Source of the DNA: Planctomycetota bacterium
GTDB lineage: Bacteria > Planctomycetota > UBA1135 > GCA-002686595
Direction of reading: 5' to 3'
NCBI GenBank assembly: GCA_947484275.1
Contig: CANKOY010000025.1
Span: 1-48,273, forward strand
Length of the DNA stretch: 48,273 bases
Positions 25,513 through 34,352 of the stretch are shown piece after piece. The position numbers were made by a program, and so were the translations under genes. Under the pieces are notes generated by a model. The model had not been told where the DNA came from. It saw nothing but the letters and a program-made list of their open reading frames with translations, and made no database searches. Positions within the stretch are counted from its first letter, which is position 1; the number at the start of each line of letters is the position of its first letter.

Positions 25513-26078
25513 GAGTGGGCCTCCTCGCGCAGGCGCGCGGCGATCGACGCCAGGGCGCCGTCAATGTCGCGCACAAGCAGACCCTGATCGGTCTCGACCT
25601 GCACACACCCCGGCTGGACATCCGGGTCGGACTCGATTTTCGTGCCTGAGCGGAACGACACTCGCGCAAGCACCTCGGCGTCCACCGGGGAAACATGGAC
25701 CGTGCAAGCTCCGCGACCCACGCCGGAGGCCATCAGGGTCTCGCGAACGATGGTCTCGATGTTGTGGCGGCGCAGTTGCACTTCCGAGCGAACCAGTTCC
25801 GCGGCAATGGTCAAACTCAATTCGACGCTGTCGCGCACCAGGCCGGCAGTGAGCACCTCGCGGACTCGCGTGAGCTCCGCCGAAACACCATCCAGACGCG
25901 CCACGGCATTGGTCAGAGCCTCCGCGCGGCCTGCGCGTTCGCCGCGCAGGAACGCGGCCCGCTCGCGGCGCTCGCACAGGCGCGCAACGGCGACGTTCAT
26001 GTCACCGTCGGCGGACTGGACCTGTACAGGCGCGGCGTGCATACGAATGCGATCAGGTGACAAGGTCTTCGCCTCCAC
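25509..26078 (-). CDS. fliH: Flagellar assembly protein FliH
   Basis: A 189-residue protein placed between fliG and fliI. It has a central amphipathic helix with Gly/Ala spacing (AAFLRGERAGRAEALTNAVA) and a C-terminal domain of the FliH/V-ATPase E-subunit type (LTIAAELVRSEVQLRRHNIE, VHVSPVDAEVL, DPDVQPGCVQVETDQGLL). FliH dimers regulate FliI and tether it to FliN. The start overlaps the fliG 3' end by 26 bp. Confidence 0.88.
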   Translation of the reverse strand: MEAKTLSPDRIRMHAAPVQVQSADGDMNVAVARLCERRERAAFLRGERAGRAEALTNAVARLDGVSAELTRVREVLTAGLVRDSVELSLTIAAELVRSEVQLRRHNIETIVRETLMASGVGRGACTVHVSPVDAEVLARVSFRSGTKIESDPDVQPGCVQVETDQGLLVRDIDGALASIAARLREEAHS

Positions 26079-27075
26079 GTGCGGGGCGGAACTCGCCCGA
26101 CTCCATCAGGGTTCGCACCGCGGTCAGGATCTCGTCGCGCGAGCGCTGGACTTCGGCGCGCGGCAGAGCTCCTGCCAGTTCGCGCTCATCGGCGATCATC
26201 ACGCGCACGCGTTCCGACAGGTTCTCGACGATGTTGTTCTCAACTCGCGCGGATGAGCCCTTGAGCCCGATCGCGAGGGTGCGTGTGTCGACCGAGGCCA
26301 GGATCTTCTGCATCGAGCGCCGCTCGACGGACGCGAGATCGTCCCAGGTGAACATGTACTCGCGGATCTCCTTGACCATCTTGCTGTCCTGCTCGTCGAG
26401 GTTTCCGAGCACGGTCTTCTCCGTGTCGCCCTTCGTGCGTCCGAGCATTTCAGCCACGCTGCGCAGTCGCACCGAGCGTTCCACCGGAATCGCCGCGCTG
26501 CCCGCTTGCTTCACCAGAGGCAACAGGTCGTCGGCAATGGCCAGTAGCGTGTCGATGCCGGGCGGAATCAGCGAGGCCATGCGGCGCACGATCTCGGTTG
26601 CCCGCTCCGCCGGGAATGCGCTGAGCACATCAGCGGAGAGCGACGGGTCCAAGTGCGCCAGAACCAGCGCGACCACCGCGTCCGATTGCTCCGAGAGCAC
26701 CGTCGAAATCGCGTGCGGGGCCTCCTTTTCGATCGCCAGGAAAGGGCGTTCCTGCTGCAGGCGCTTGTTGATGGTTTCGAACACAGCGCCCGCCTGTTCG
26801 CGGCCGAGCGTCTGCTCGATCATCTGCTTGAGTTCGCCGGCCGACCGGCGTCGGACACCGCCGGGACGCTTCAGGTCGATCACGACGCGCTTGTAAAGCT
26901 CGCGCACGCCGTCCGGAGCCAGGGCCGAGGCATCGACGTCGCCCATGGCTTCGACGACTTCGACGATCACGGTTGGATCGAGGTGTCGAAGCACGGCGGC
27001 GGCCCAATCCTTGTCGAGGGTCAAGAGGAATGCAGCGGCCTGCTGGACTCCATTGCGTTCGTCGGTGGAGGTCAT
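26053..27075 (-). CDS. fliG: Flagellar motor switch protein FliG
   Basis: A 340-residue rotor protein starting at ATG 27075 in an ATGA overlap with fliF; an upstream ATG at 27114 lies deep in fliF. The N-terminal domain begins NGVQQAAAFLLTLDKDWAAA. The C-terminal domain keeps torque residues: SVERRSMQKILASVDTRTLA (Arg281-equivalent), IADERELAGALPRAEVQ (the Asp/Glu pair and Arg). The middle-domain EHPQ motif that binds FliM reads QSDA (SEQSDAVVALVLAHL) by my alignment, parallel to the altered FliM loop. Confidence 0.93.
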   Translation of the reverse strand: MTSTDERNGVQQAAAFLLTLDKDWAAAVLRHLDPTVIVEVVEAMGDVDASALAPDGVRELYKRVVIDLKRPGGVRRRSAGELKQMIEQTLGREQAGAVFETINKRLQQERPFLAIEKEAPHAISTVLSEQSDAVVALVLAHLDPSLSADVLSAFPAERATEIVRRMASLIPPGIDTLLAIADDLLPLVKQAGSAAIPVERSVRLRSVAEMLGRTKGDTEKTVLGNLDEQDSKMVKEIREYMFTWDDLASVERRSMQKILASVDTRTLAIGLKGSSARVENNIVENLSERVRVMIADERELAGALPRAEVQRSRDEILTAVRTLMESGEFRPARGGEDLVT

Positions 27076-28673
27076 CGCGAGGATCCTGCGGTCTTCGTAG
27101 TTTCCGTGGCCCAACGCGACAGGATCTCACCGACGCGACGCGGGTCAGAGCGGACCAATTCTTCGACGCGCACGCGCGCAATCAGTTCGGGATCGGGTTC
27201 GACGTCGTCCCCATCGGCCCCCGTGGTCAGGCCGCGGTTGAAGGCGCCCATGTGACCGCCGCTGGGCGTCGGGGCATTGGTGTTGATCGCGGCCAGGGCG
27301 CCACGCTTGGCACCTCGCAGGACCTTGAGGGCGAAGAACAGGAACACTGCGCCCGCCATGATCTCGATGCCGTGCTTCAACAAGAGCTGCAATGTCGGCG
27401 ACAGGCCTTCAGCTGCTGCTCCAGGCACTGCCGTGCCGGTGACTGCGTCAGTGGGCACCGCAATCGCAGTCGTGCTCACACGCAACACGTCCTCGCGCGT
27501 GGCCTGGAAGCCGACGATGGCCTCCACGTACTGGGAGATCTCGTCCTTCTTCGATGCCAAGCTCTCGTCGAGGACCAGCGAGACAGACATGCGCTTCAGC
27601 GTCGGCGAAGAATGCACCGTGCGCGTCTTCGTGCGTCCAATATCGTAGACGCGCTTCTGATCGAGGCTGGTCGCCGGCGCGACGACGGCGGGGGCCGGCG
27701 GACCGGTCAAGCTATCGACTCCCAGGTTCGAGGCTGTTCCAGCCGCGCCGCCAGGGGCGACATCAGTGGCGCTACTTGGCGTCACGGTTTCAGTCTTGTC
27801 GTCGTTGACAAGGACGCCTTTGGGGTCGAGCACATCGGCATCGATGGTGCGCAGGTCGTAGTCCCACTCCGTCGCCAGAGTCACAAAGCCCTTTTGAACT
27901 CCGTACGCCAGTCTGATGGCGTCGTTGGCTTTGATTTCCATTGCGCGCTCGAAAGAACGCGCGTGGTCGGCGCGGTCGAGCCGCTGGGCGACATTGGAGT
28001 CACCGGAGACTTCGCCCGCGTAGAGCGTTTGACCCTTCTGATCGGTGACGACGATGTTCTCTCCAGGCACGTCGAAGCGATAGCGCACGATGCGCGCGAC
28101 GTTCTCGGCCTGCTCCGCCGTCAACTCGCTCTGGCCGCGCAGAGTCAGCGTCACGGAGACCGTGACCGGTTTCCGGGCGCGCAGGGGCGAGAGATCGGGT
28201 ACGGAGGTGGTGACCTTGGCGGAAGCGACGAATTCGAGGCAGGTCAGCTGGCTTTCGAGCTCCTGCCACTCGCGCTTTTGCATGGTCTGGGCGCGTTCGG
28301 CCGAGGTCATGAACACGGTCGAGGCTCCGCTCGCCCCGACTTCGATGCCGGAACTCGAGAGCTGCATTGCGCCTGCCAGGGCGACGGCGTTCTGCGCCTC
28401 GTAGAACTGCGCCTGGTCCACGTCGATGACATAGGGCCCCGGCGGCTGGCTGATGCGGTAGCGGATCCCGGCGCTTGCGAGCGCCTTTTCCACTGCGACG
28501 CGACCGGAGTCCGTGACTTGGCTGTGAAGCAGCACGAAGTGCGGCCGCGAGGCGAGCACGCTCGAAACTGCGAGCGCGACCACGACGAGCAGCGCGCCTC
28601 CAATCGCCAGCATCCGCGTGCGGGGCGAGGAGTCCTTCAGGGACTGCGTCAGGTGTTTGAGATCCAATGCCAT
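27072..28673 (-). CDS. fliF: Flagellar MS-ring protein FliF
   Basis: A 533-residue protein. A first membrane helix (about 20-42) precedes the ring-building motifs: DSGRVAVEKALASAGIRYRI, KREWQELESQLTCLEFVASA and VTVSVTLTLRGQSELTAEQA. A second membrane helix lies near 438-460, followed by a cytoplasmic tail ending in the FliG-binding segment ELVRSDPRRVGEILSRWATE. FliF forms the membrane ring on which rod, C ring and export gate assemble. It is 22 bp after fliE. Confidence 0.95.
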   Translation of the reverse strand: MALDLKHLTQSLKDSSPRTRMLAIGGALLVVVALAVSSVLASRPHFVLLHSQVTDSGRVAVEKALASAGIRYRISQPPGPYVIDVDQAQFYEAQNAVALAGAMQLSSSGIEVGASGASTVFMTSAERAQTMQKREWQELESQLTCLEFVASAKVTTSVPDLSPLRARKPVTVSVTLTLRGQSELTAEQAENVARIVRYRFDVPGENIVVTDQKGQTLYAGEVSGDSNVAQRLDRADHARSFERAMEIKANDAIRLAYGVQKGFVTLATEWDYDLRTIDADVLDPKGVLVNDDKTETVTPSSATDVAPGGAAGTASNLGVDSLTGPPAPAVVAPATSLDQKRVYDIGRTKTRTVHSSPTLKRMSVSLVLDESLASKKDEISQYVEAIVGFQATREDVLRVSTTAIAVPTDAVTGTAVPGAAAEGLSPTLQLLLKHGIEIMAGAVFLFFALKVLRGAKRGALAAINTNAPTPSGGHMGAFNRGLTTGADGDDVEPDPELIARVRVEELVRSDPRRVGEILSRWATETTKTAGSSR

Positions 28674-28695
28674 ATGGGGTTCCTAGGTCGTCGTT

Positions 28696-29058
28696 TCAGA
28701 CGCTCATCCGCATCGTTTCGCGGTAGGCGTCGATCAGCTTGTTGCGAACCTCGAGCGCGAACTTGAACGTCAATTCGGACTGTTTCATGTGCACGGCGAT
28801 CTCGTGGAAGTTGGTGATCTTCCCCGCCACCAAGTCGCTCGACAGCGCGTCCACCTTGTTGACGGCCGCGTTGACGCCGTGCAGGCCCTCGTTGAGCGCC
28901 TTGCTGAAATTGGTGCCAGATGCCTGCGGAACGTCAGCGCGACCGGCCACTTCGGCCCTTTGCATCTCAATCCGCTTCGATGCCGCGTCGTGGGCCTTGA
29001 GCGCGGCCTCGATCGCCGTCTGCGCCAGGCTACCGCTGTTTCCGATTCCTTGGATCAT
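28696..29058 (-). CDS. fliE: MS-ring/rod junction protein FliE
   Basis: A 120-residue protein with the C-terminal FliE pattern: NFSKALNEGLHGVNAAVNKV, DLVAGKITNFHEIAVHMKQS, ELTFKFALEVRNKLIDAYRE. FliE links the MS ring to the proximal rod proteins FlgB and FlgC, whose genes precede it. Confidence 0.95.
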   Translation of the reverse strand: MIQGIGNSGSLAQTAIEAALKAHDAASKRIEMQRAEVAGRADVPQASGTNFSKALNEGLHGVNAAVNKVDALSSDLVAGKITNFHEIAVHMKQSELTFKFALEVRNKLIDAYRETMRMSV

Positions 29059-29086
29059 GGTGGGGTGGGGTCAGTGCGCCTTCGGA

Positions 29087-29521
29087 TCAGTTCTGAACTA
29101 GGCGTAGAGCACGTTCGACCATGGCGACGAACTGTTCCTGTGCAGCAACGTTGGCCTCGTAGGCGCGAGTGGCGGCGATCAGATCGGCCATCTCCATCAC
29201 GGGGTTGACGTTGGGATATGTGACGTAGCCCTCCGCATCGGCGTCCGGGTGCGATGGGTCGAGCACGCGCGGCAGCGGCGTGACATCGTCGGATGTGACC
29301 TTGGCCACGCGCACGCCGAGGACCTCGCTTTCCCCGCCAGCTGCTTTCGACAGCAACGGCGCGAAGTGCACCAATTGTCGTCGATAGGGGCCACCCTCCG
29401 GCGTGCGAGTGGTGTTCGCATTGGCGATGTTGCGCGCGACGACGTCGATGCGCGCGCGCTCTGCGGTCATGCCGCTCGCAGCGGCGCGCATCCCGTTGAA
29501 TAGTCCGTCGATTCCGCTCAT
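29087..29521 (-). CDS. flgC: Proximal rod protein FlgC
   Basis: A 144-residue rod protein. It opens GLFNGMRAAASGMTAERARI with VVARNIANANTTRTPEGGPY, and ends with YVTYPNVNPVMEMADLIAAT and RAYEANVAAQEQFVAMV, all diagnostic of FlgC. It lies 21 bp downstream of flgB and is exported without a signal peptide. Confidence 0.95.
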   Translation of the reverse strand: MSGIDGLFNGMRAAASGMTAERARIDVVARNIANANTTRTPEGGPYRRQLVHFAPLLSKAAGGESEVLGVRVAKVTSDDVTPLPRVLDPSHPDADAEGYVTYPNVNPVMEMADLIAATRAYEANVAAQEQFVAMVERALRLVQN

Positions 29522-29542
29522 GTTTCTTCCTTTTCAGCGTGC

Positions 29543-29899
29543 CTAGCGGCCGCTGTCGATCGCTGCGCGCTGGATTTCCAGGCGCGTCCCTAGGATTGCG
29601 GTGTAGGTCTCGTACAGCAGGCGGTTCTCACGCAACCCGCCGAGTTCCAATTCCAGGCTGACGCTGTTGCCGTCGTCGCCGGCCGGTGCCAGCTTGTCGA
29701 CCTCGACGAGTGGCTCGACCGACAGTGGATCGCGCCCACTGCTCACCGCATCACGCAGCAGTTCCTCGAACCGCACGGTCTTGCGCTGGTATCCCGGCGT
29801 AACCGAGTTGGCCAAGTTGCCCAGCAGCACGTCGCGTCGTTTCGCGGACGCGTCGAGCAGTCGCAGCAGGAGCGCCTGATTCTGCGTGTTGACGTCCAT
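29543..29899 (-). CDS. flgB: Proximal rod protein FlgB
   Basis: A 118-residue protein. ATG 29899 (MDVNTQNQALLLRLLDASAK) is two bases after the response-regulator stop; a longer in-frame start at 29929 would overlap that gene. Motifs are RRDVLLGNLANSVTPGYQRK, VRFEELL and the C-terminal NRLLYETYTAILGTRLEIQR. First structural gene after the two-component pair. Confidence 0.93.
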   Translation of the reverse strand: MDVNTQNQALLLRLLDASAKRRDVLLGNLANSVTPGYQRKTVRFEELLRDAVSSGRDPLSVEPLVEVDKLAPAGDDGNSVSLELELGGLRENRLLYETYTAILGTRLEIQRAAIDSGR

Positions 29900-29901
29900 G
29901 G

Positions 29902-31281
29902 TCAGGCCACGCGTCCTTCGGCACGCCACAACTTCATCTTGTTGACCAGCGTGCGCGAGGAGACTCCCAGGCGTTTGGCGGCCTGGGTCTTGTTGCCTTT
30001 CAATCCCGCCAGCGTGGCCAGGATCGCCTCGCGCTCGATGTCCTCGAGCAGTCGATTGGCAAGGCTCGACGTAGCCGTGAGCAGGTCCTCGGAGGTCGAC
30101 AGCGCCGTGGGCTGGCTCGGCCGGCCGAAAACCAGATCGGGAACGTCCACCTGCGCGCCTTGGCTGAGGACCACGGCGCGCTGAACGACGTTCTCCAGTT
30201 CGCGCACATTGCCAGGCCAGCTCCAGCGGCGCAGTTGTTGCTCCGCGGCCTGGGTGAAGGTCGGTGCTTGCATGCCGTGCAGGCGCGCGTAGTGCGCCAG
30301 GAAGTGTCGCGCCAGCGGCAGGATGTCGTCCGTGCGCTGGCGCAGGGGCGCGAGGTGCAAGGGCAGCACGTGCAGGCGGTAGTACAGATCTTCGCGGAAG
30401 GTCCCTTTCTTGACCTCCAGGGCGAGATCGCGGTTCGTCGTCGCGACCACGCGCACGTCAACGCGCAAGGTGGACGTGCCGCCGACGCGCTCGAATTCCT
30501 CTTCCTCGAGCACCCGCAGGAGTTTGGCCTGCAGCGCGGGAGAGATCTCCCCGAGTTCGTCGAGCAGAAGCGTGCCCTTGTCCGCCAACTCGAAGCGACC
30601 CTCGCGCAGCTTGTGGGCGCCGGTGAAGGCACCGCGCTCATGGCCGAACAGTTCGCTTTCCAGCAGCGTCTCAGAAAGCGCCGCACAGTTCACGCGAATG
30701 AAAGGGCCTTGGGCGCGGGGGCTTTCGCGGTGGATCAGGTGCGCGATGCGCTCCTTACCCGTGCCACTCTCGCCGCTGATCAGTACGGTGCCCTTGGAGC
30801 GCGCGAGCTTCTTCGCCGAGCGCAGGGTCTCCGCCATGGACGAGCTCTCCGCGACGATTTCCGGCTGCGACTCGCTCTGGGCCGAGCGCAGGTAGCGATT
30901 TTCGCGTTCCAGTCGCTGCTGGCGATCGATGCGCTGAATCACCATCGAGAGCGTTTCGTGCGACACAGGCTTCAACAGGAAGTCGCTGGCGCCGTCTTTG
31001 ATGGCCTGCACGGCCACTTCGACGGTGCCATGGGCGGTGCACAGCACCGTCGGCAGATCGGGCAGCGCCTCGTGCAGTTTCTTGACCAGCGCGAGTCCGT
31101 CAGTTCCCGGCATGCGCAGGTCGGTGACGACCAGGTCGGGGTGCGCGGACTGCGCGAGTGCCAAACCCTCATCGCCACCGCGCGCCACGGACGCGCGGTA
31201 ACCCAGGGCCTGGACGGCTTCAGTCAAGAACGTCCGCGAGAGTTGATCGTCGTCGACGATCAGAATGTGTTGAATCGGCAT
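29902..31281 (-). CDS. flgR: Sigma-54 response regulator, FlgR/FleR-like
   Basis: A 459-residue NtrC-type regulator. The receiver domain (1-120) has acidic residues 10-12, phospho-acceptor Asp54 and Lys104. The AAA+ domain has Walker A GESGTGKE (170-177) and an intact GAFTGA loop (217-222) for sigma-54 contact, then LLLDELGEISPALQAKLLRV. A FIS-type HTH closes the protein (GNKTQAAKRLGVSSRTLVNK). It pairs with the kinase encoded 9 bp upstream and probably activates the sigma-54 promoters of flagellar genes. Being inside the operon allows autoregulation. Confidence 0.92.
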   Translation of the reverse strand: MPIQHILIVDDDQLSRTFLTEAVQALGYRASVARGGDEGLALAQSAHPDLVVTDLRMPGTDGLALVKKLHEALPDLPTVLCTAHGTVEVAVQAIKDGASDFLLKPVSHETLSMVIQRIDRQQRLERENRYLRSAQSESQPEIVAESSSMAETLRSAKKLARSKGTVLISGESGTGKERIAHLIHRESPRAQGPFIRVNCAALSETLLESELFGHERGAFTGAHKLREGRFELADKGTLLLDELGEISPALQAKLLRVLEEEEFERVGGTSTLRVDVRVVATTNRDLALEVKKGTFREDLYYRLHVLPLHLAPLRQRTDDILPLARHFLAHYARLHGMQAPTFTQAAEQQLRRWSWPGNVRELENVVQRAVVLSQGAQVDVPDLVFGRPSQPTALSTSEDLLTATSSLANRLLEDIEREAILATLAGLKGNKTQAAKRLGVSSRTLVNKMKLWRAEGRVA

Positions 31282-31290
31282 TGCTTGAAC

Positions 31291-32151
31291 TCAGGATCGG
31301 ATCAGGGGAAAACGCATTACGAAGCGCGCACCGCCGAGAGCGGAGCTGCGCCCATGAACTTCGACACAGCCGCCGTGGAGCTCGGCCACTTGACGCACGA
31401 AGGCGAGCCCAAGGCCCGTACCCTCGGCGCGCGTCGTGAAAAACGGTTCGAGCACCTTGGCTTCGATCTGCGGCGACATGCCGGCGCCGGCATCGTCCAC
31501 GCAGAAAACGACTTCGCTTGACTTGATTTCGAGCCGCGCCAGGACCGCGCCGCCGTCGGGCTGAGCCTCGAGGGCATTCGCAATCAAGTTGCGCAGGGCT
31601 TGGCGCAGCTTGAGCCGGTCGCCAACGAATGCGGGCAGGGGCGCGGGCGAGCTGGAGCATTCGATGGACCAGCGCCCGCGTGCAGCGGCCAGCGCAGGAT
31701 CGCTGAACACGGCTTCCACCGCGGCGCGGCAGAGTTCGATGCCGTCAATGGTCTCGACCACGAGTTTCTCGGGTCGCGCCAGGGACAGCAAGTTGGTCAG
31801 GATTGCATCGGCCTCATCGACGCCGGCGACGATCATCGACGCCCAGCGACGTTCCTTGGAGTCAACTTCGAGTCGCGCCTGGAGCAGACCCGCGAAGCCC
31901 TTGACGGCATTCATCGGGTTGCGCAGTTCGTGCGCGATGCCGCCGGCCATGTTGCCCAGGGCAGCGAGCTTGTCGAGTCCGTGCAGGCGCTCGATCTCGA
32001 GGTTGGCACAATTCAACTGCGCTTCGACTGAGCGGGCGCGAGTCTCCAGGGCCTGATAGCTGGCGGAGAGTTCCGCGCTGATGCGCGTCAACTCACCGAG
32101 CGCAGCGGCCAGCTGTGCGCGATCCTGTGTTTCGAGGCCTAGGGTGCTCAC
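31291..32151 (-). CDS. flgS: Soluble sensor histidine kinase, FlgS/FleS-like
   Basis: A 286-residue kinase starting at GTG 32151 in a GTGA overlap; a longer ATG start (32184) overlaps the upstream gene. No membrane helix. An N-terminal coiled coil (about 10-62) precedes the dimerisation domain with His74 in GGIAHELRNPMNAVKGFAGL. The ATPase domain shows N box RNLIANALEAQ, G boxes VDDAGAGM and EGTGLGLAFVRQVAELHGG, and PFFTTR. It is the likely partner of the adjacent sigma-54 regulator. With no sensor domain, its input probably comes from protein partners such as the export apparatus or the upstream cassette. Confidence 0.9.
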   Translation of the reverse strand: MSTLGLETQDRAQLAAALGELTRISAELSASYQALETRARSVEAQLNCANLEIERLHGLDKLAALGNMAGGIAHELRNPMNAVKGFAGLLQARLEVDSKERRWASMIVAGVDEADAILTNLLSLARPEKLVVETIDGIELCRAAVEAVFSDPALAAARGRWSIECSSSPAPLPAFVGDRLKLRQALRNLIANALEAQPDGGAVLARLEIKSSEVVFCVDDAGAGMSPQIEAKVLEPFFTTRAEGTGLGLAFVRQVAELHGGCVEVHGRSSALGGARFVMRFPLIRS

Positions 32152-32864
32152 GGCTTGTTCACCAGACCGTGGCCCATGCTCCACTCCAGGAACTCGCGGT
32201 CGTCGCGAGCACTGCGACCCTCGGGACTGTCCCCAGCGATCTGAATTACCTTGCCGTAGAGCTCCAGTGATTCCGTGGCGCGGCCGAGCTTCTCAAGACA
32301 ACGTGCGCGCCAGTAATCGGCCTTGGGATCTCCCGCGAGCGGTTCGAGGGCGGCAACGCCCTCCAAGTAGCGTCCGCCGCGCCAGCAGGCCCGACCCAAG
32401 CGTGTGCGATCGGCGATGAAGTCTTGGCCCTCGAAGGCGACCTTGGAACCATCCTCGGTGTGTGTAGCCGTCACTGCGGGCACCTTCGTCGCAGAGGCTC
32501 CGGTGGACATTCCATGCAGTGCGGACTCCTTGACGAGGCCCGGTGCCTGGGAAATCTCGCCGACCCAAACAGCGCGTGCGTCGAGGATTTCCTGCAGCGC
32601 GTTGACGCGCGTGCGCAGGGCGACCATTTCGGATTCAGCGGCCTCGGGATCGATGGGGCCAGCCTCGGACATTGCAAGCAGCTCAGGCACTACGCTCAAA
32701 TCGCGCGCTTCGACGCGCTTTTGGACGTCGCCAAACGTGGCCAACGAGTTGACCACCGCAACCAGTCGTTCGCGCAAGTCCACGGGGTCCTGTCCGCGCA
32801 GCGCGAGGACGGGAGCACAAAGGAGCGCGCACAGGATCAGGTTTGAAATCAAGAACTTGCGCAT
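32148..32864 (-). CDS. Exported TPR-like protein, unknown
   Basis: A 238-residue protein with a signal peptide (MRKFLISNLILCALLCAPVL then ALRGQ). Residues about 30-115 are helical and charged, 115-145 a Thr/Ala linker, and 150-238 TPR-like (CWRGGRYLEGVAALEPLAGD, RARCLEKLGRATESLELYGK). It begins three bases after the preceding TPR gene and overlaps the kinase start. A periplasmic location is inferred. No known flagellar family was recognised. Confidence 0.7.
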   Translation of the reverse strand: MRKFLISNLILCALLCAPVLALRGQDPVDLRERLVAVVNSLATFGDVQKRVEARDLSVVPELLAMSEAGPIDPEAAESEMVALRTRVNALQEILDARAVWVGEISQAPGLVKESALHGMSTGASATKVPAVTATHTEDGSKVAFEGQDFIADRTRLGRACWRGGRYLEGVAALEPLAGDPKADYWRARCLEKLGRATESLELYGKVIQIAGDSPEGRSARDDREFLEWSMGHGLVNKP

Positions 32865-32867
32865 GGG

Positions 32868-34352
32868 CTAGAGCCTCCCTCGGTAGGCCTCGATGGCGTC
32901 GTCGATCCGCGAGCGACTTTCCAGGATCGCGGCCGCGGTCAAATAGAACTCACGGCGCAGTTCCGCGTCGGTGACCAGCTCGAGACCTTCGCGCAGCATT
33001 GTGATGGCCTCGTCAACGCGGTCTTGTCCGTCGAGGCTCTTGGCCAATCCCGTGTACAGACGGGTGCGCGCCGATTCATCGAGCGCCGGCGTCTGTTCGC
33101 GAAGCTGTGCGAAGGTCGAGTAGGCCTCGGGCCAAAGTCGAGCGCGAGCCAACCGCTCAGCTCGCGCCAGGCGGTCCGCGGCGAGGTCCGAGGAAAGCGA
33201 TTGCAAGTCGAGGCCCAGGGCTTCGCGCGCCGCCAGTGCATGGGCGCGCGTGGCATCGCCCACTCCGTTCAGTTCGGCCCAGCGATCGAGCGCCAATGCG
33301 CCGATCTCGTCACCGGCTAGGCGCGTCAAGCGTGTGGCCTCCGAGACGGCAGTGGCGCGCTGGTCATCGGTTGCACGCCGTGCGTATTCCATCCAGGCCA
33401 CAGCAGCGAATTCCGGCGGCGCATCGGTGGGCAGGGCGCGCGCGGAGAGTTCGTAGAACTCGAGTTCGAGCTCAGTTTCCAATCCCCCGTTCTCGGATTT
33501 ACGCAGCAGCGTGCGAGCGGTGGCCGCGTTGCCTTCGCCGAGCACGCAGCGCGCGCGCACCAGGAGTCGCTGGTGCATTTCCATACGCGTCAGCGCCGGA
33601 CTCGCAGTGTCCAGGGCCGCGATCAGACGCAGGGCGCTGCGAAATTCGCCTTTGCGCGCCAGACTGCTGGCGAATCCAAGGCGCGCCTCGAGGGCCAATG
33701 GGCCGGTGCTCGCCAGACGCAACAAGTCAGCGTAGTGCGCTGCGGCGGCGTCCCAGTTCGCTTGTCGAAACAGCTGCCGCGCTGCACGGATCAGGGCCTC
33801 GGGCGCCTGAACCGACTGCGGGAAGGCGCGCACGAGCGAGTCGTACGCACCGATGGCCTGGGCGATGTTGCCGCGCTGCTCGAAGATCGCCGCCTTGGCG
33901 AAAGCTGCGGCTGCGGCGGCCTCTGCATCGGGGAAGCTGCGCAAGGCGCTGGTGTAGGTCGCCAGTGCGCTGTCGCGCAGTTCATCGGGCGTGGGCGAAT
34001 CCGGGAGGATGCGCTGAATCTGAAGCACACCGGTGCGCCACCGTGAGCGCAAGCCAGAGGCGCCGAGAATCCACTCCACGGCCTGGGGAACCGGGCGATC
34101 ACGCAGATCGACCGTGACCAATGCGGTGGGGGAGATCAGCTCGAGTCCCTCGACCTCGAACTGCATGCTGCGCGCCAGTTGCTCGACGATTCCGCTGAGT
34201 GCCGCGCGCGGTGCGAGAATGGAGCAGAACCACTCGTTCTCCCGCTGCACCGTGGAGACCAGCGCCGCCGCGGTCTCGCCCTGGGCAAGTGCGGGCGCAG
34301 GTGCGCAAAGCAGTAGCGCGCCGAGCGCGAGCGTGACGACGAAGGGCCTCAT
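32868..34352 (-). CDS. Exported STN-domain plus TPR-repeat protein, unknown
   Basis: A 494-residue protein with signal peptide MRPFVVTLALGALLLCAPAP (cleavage near ALA-QG). Residues about 45-115 resemble the secretin/TonB short N-terminal (STN) domain: LSGIVEQLARSMQFEVEGLE, VTVDLRDRPVPQAVEWILGA, SGLRSRWRTGVLQIQ. Residues about 120-494 are tandem TPR-like helices (AKAAIFEQRGNIAQAIGAYD, LFRQANWDAAAAHYADLLRL). STN domains mediate contacts in envelope machines, so a periplasmic scaffold or sensor is a reasonable guess. It overlaps the upstream membrane-protein gene by an ATGA. Confidence 0.75.
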   Translation of the reverse strand: MRPFVVTLALGALLLCAPAPALAQGETAAALVSTVQRENEWFCSILAPRAALSGIVEQLARSMQFEVEGLELISPTALVTVDLRDRPVPQAVEWILGASGLRSRWRTGVLQIQRILPDSPTPDELRDSALATYTSALRSFPDAEAAAAAAFAKAAIFEQRGNIAQAIGAYDSLVRAFPQSVQAPEALIRAARQLFRQANWDAAAAHYADLLRLASTGPLALEARLGFASSLARKGEFRSALRLIAALDTASPALTRMEMHQRLLVRARCVLGEGNAATARTLLRKSENGGLETELELEFYELSARALPTDAPPEFAAVAWMEYARRATDDQRATAVSEATRLTRLAGDEIGALALDRWAELNGVGDATRAHALAAREALGLDLQSLSSDLAADRLARAERLARARLWPEAYSTFAQLREQTPALDESARTRLYTGLAKSLDGQDRVDEAITMLREGLELVTDAELRREFYLTAAAILESRSRIDDAIEAYRGRL

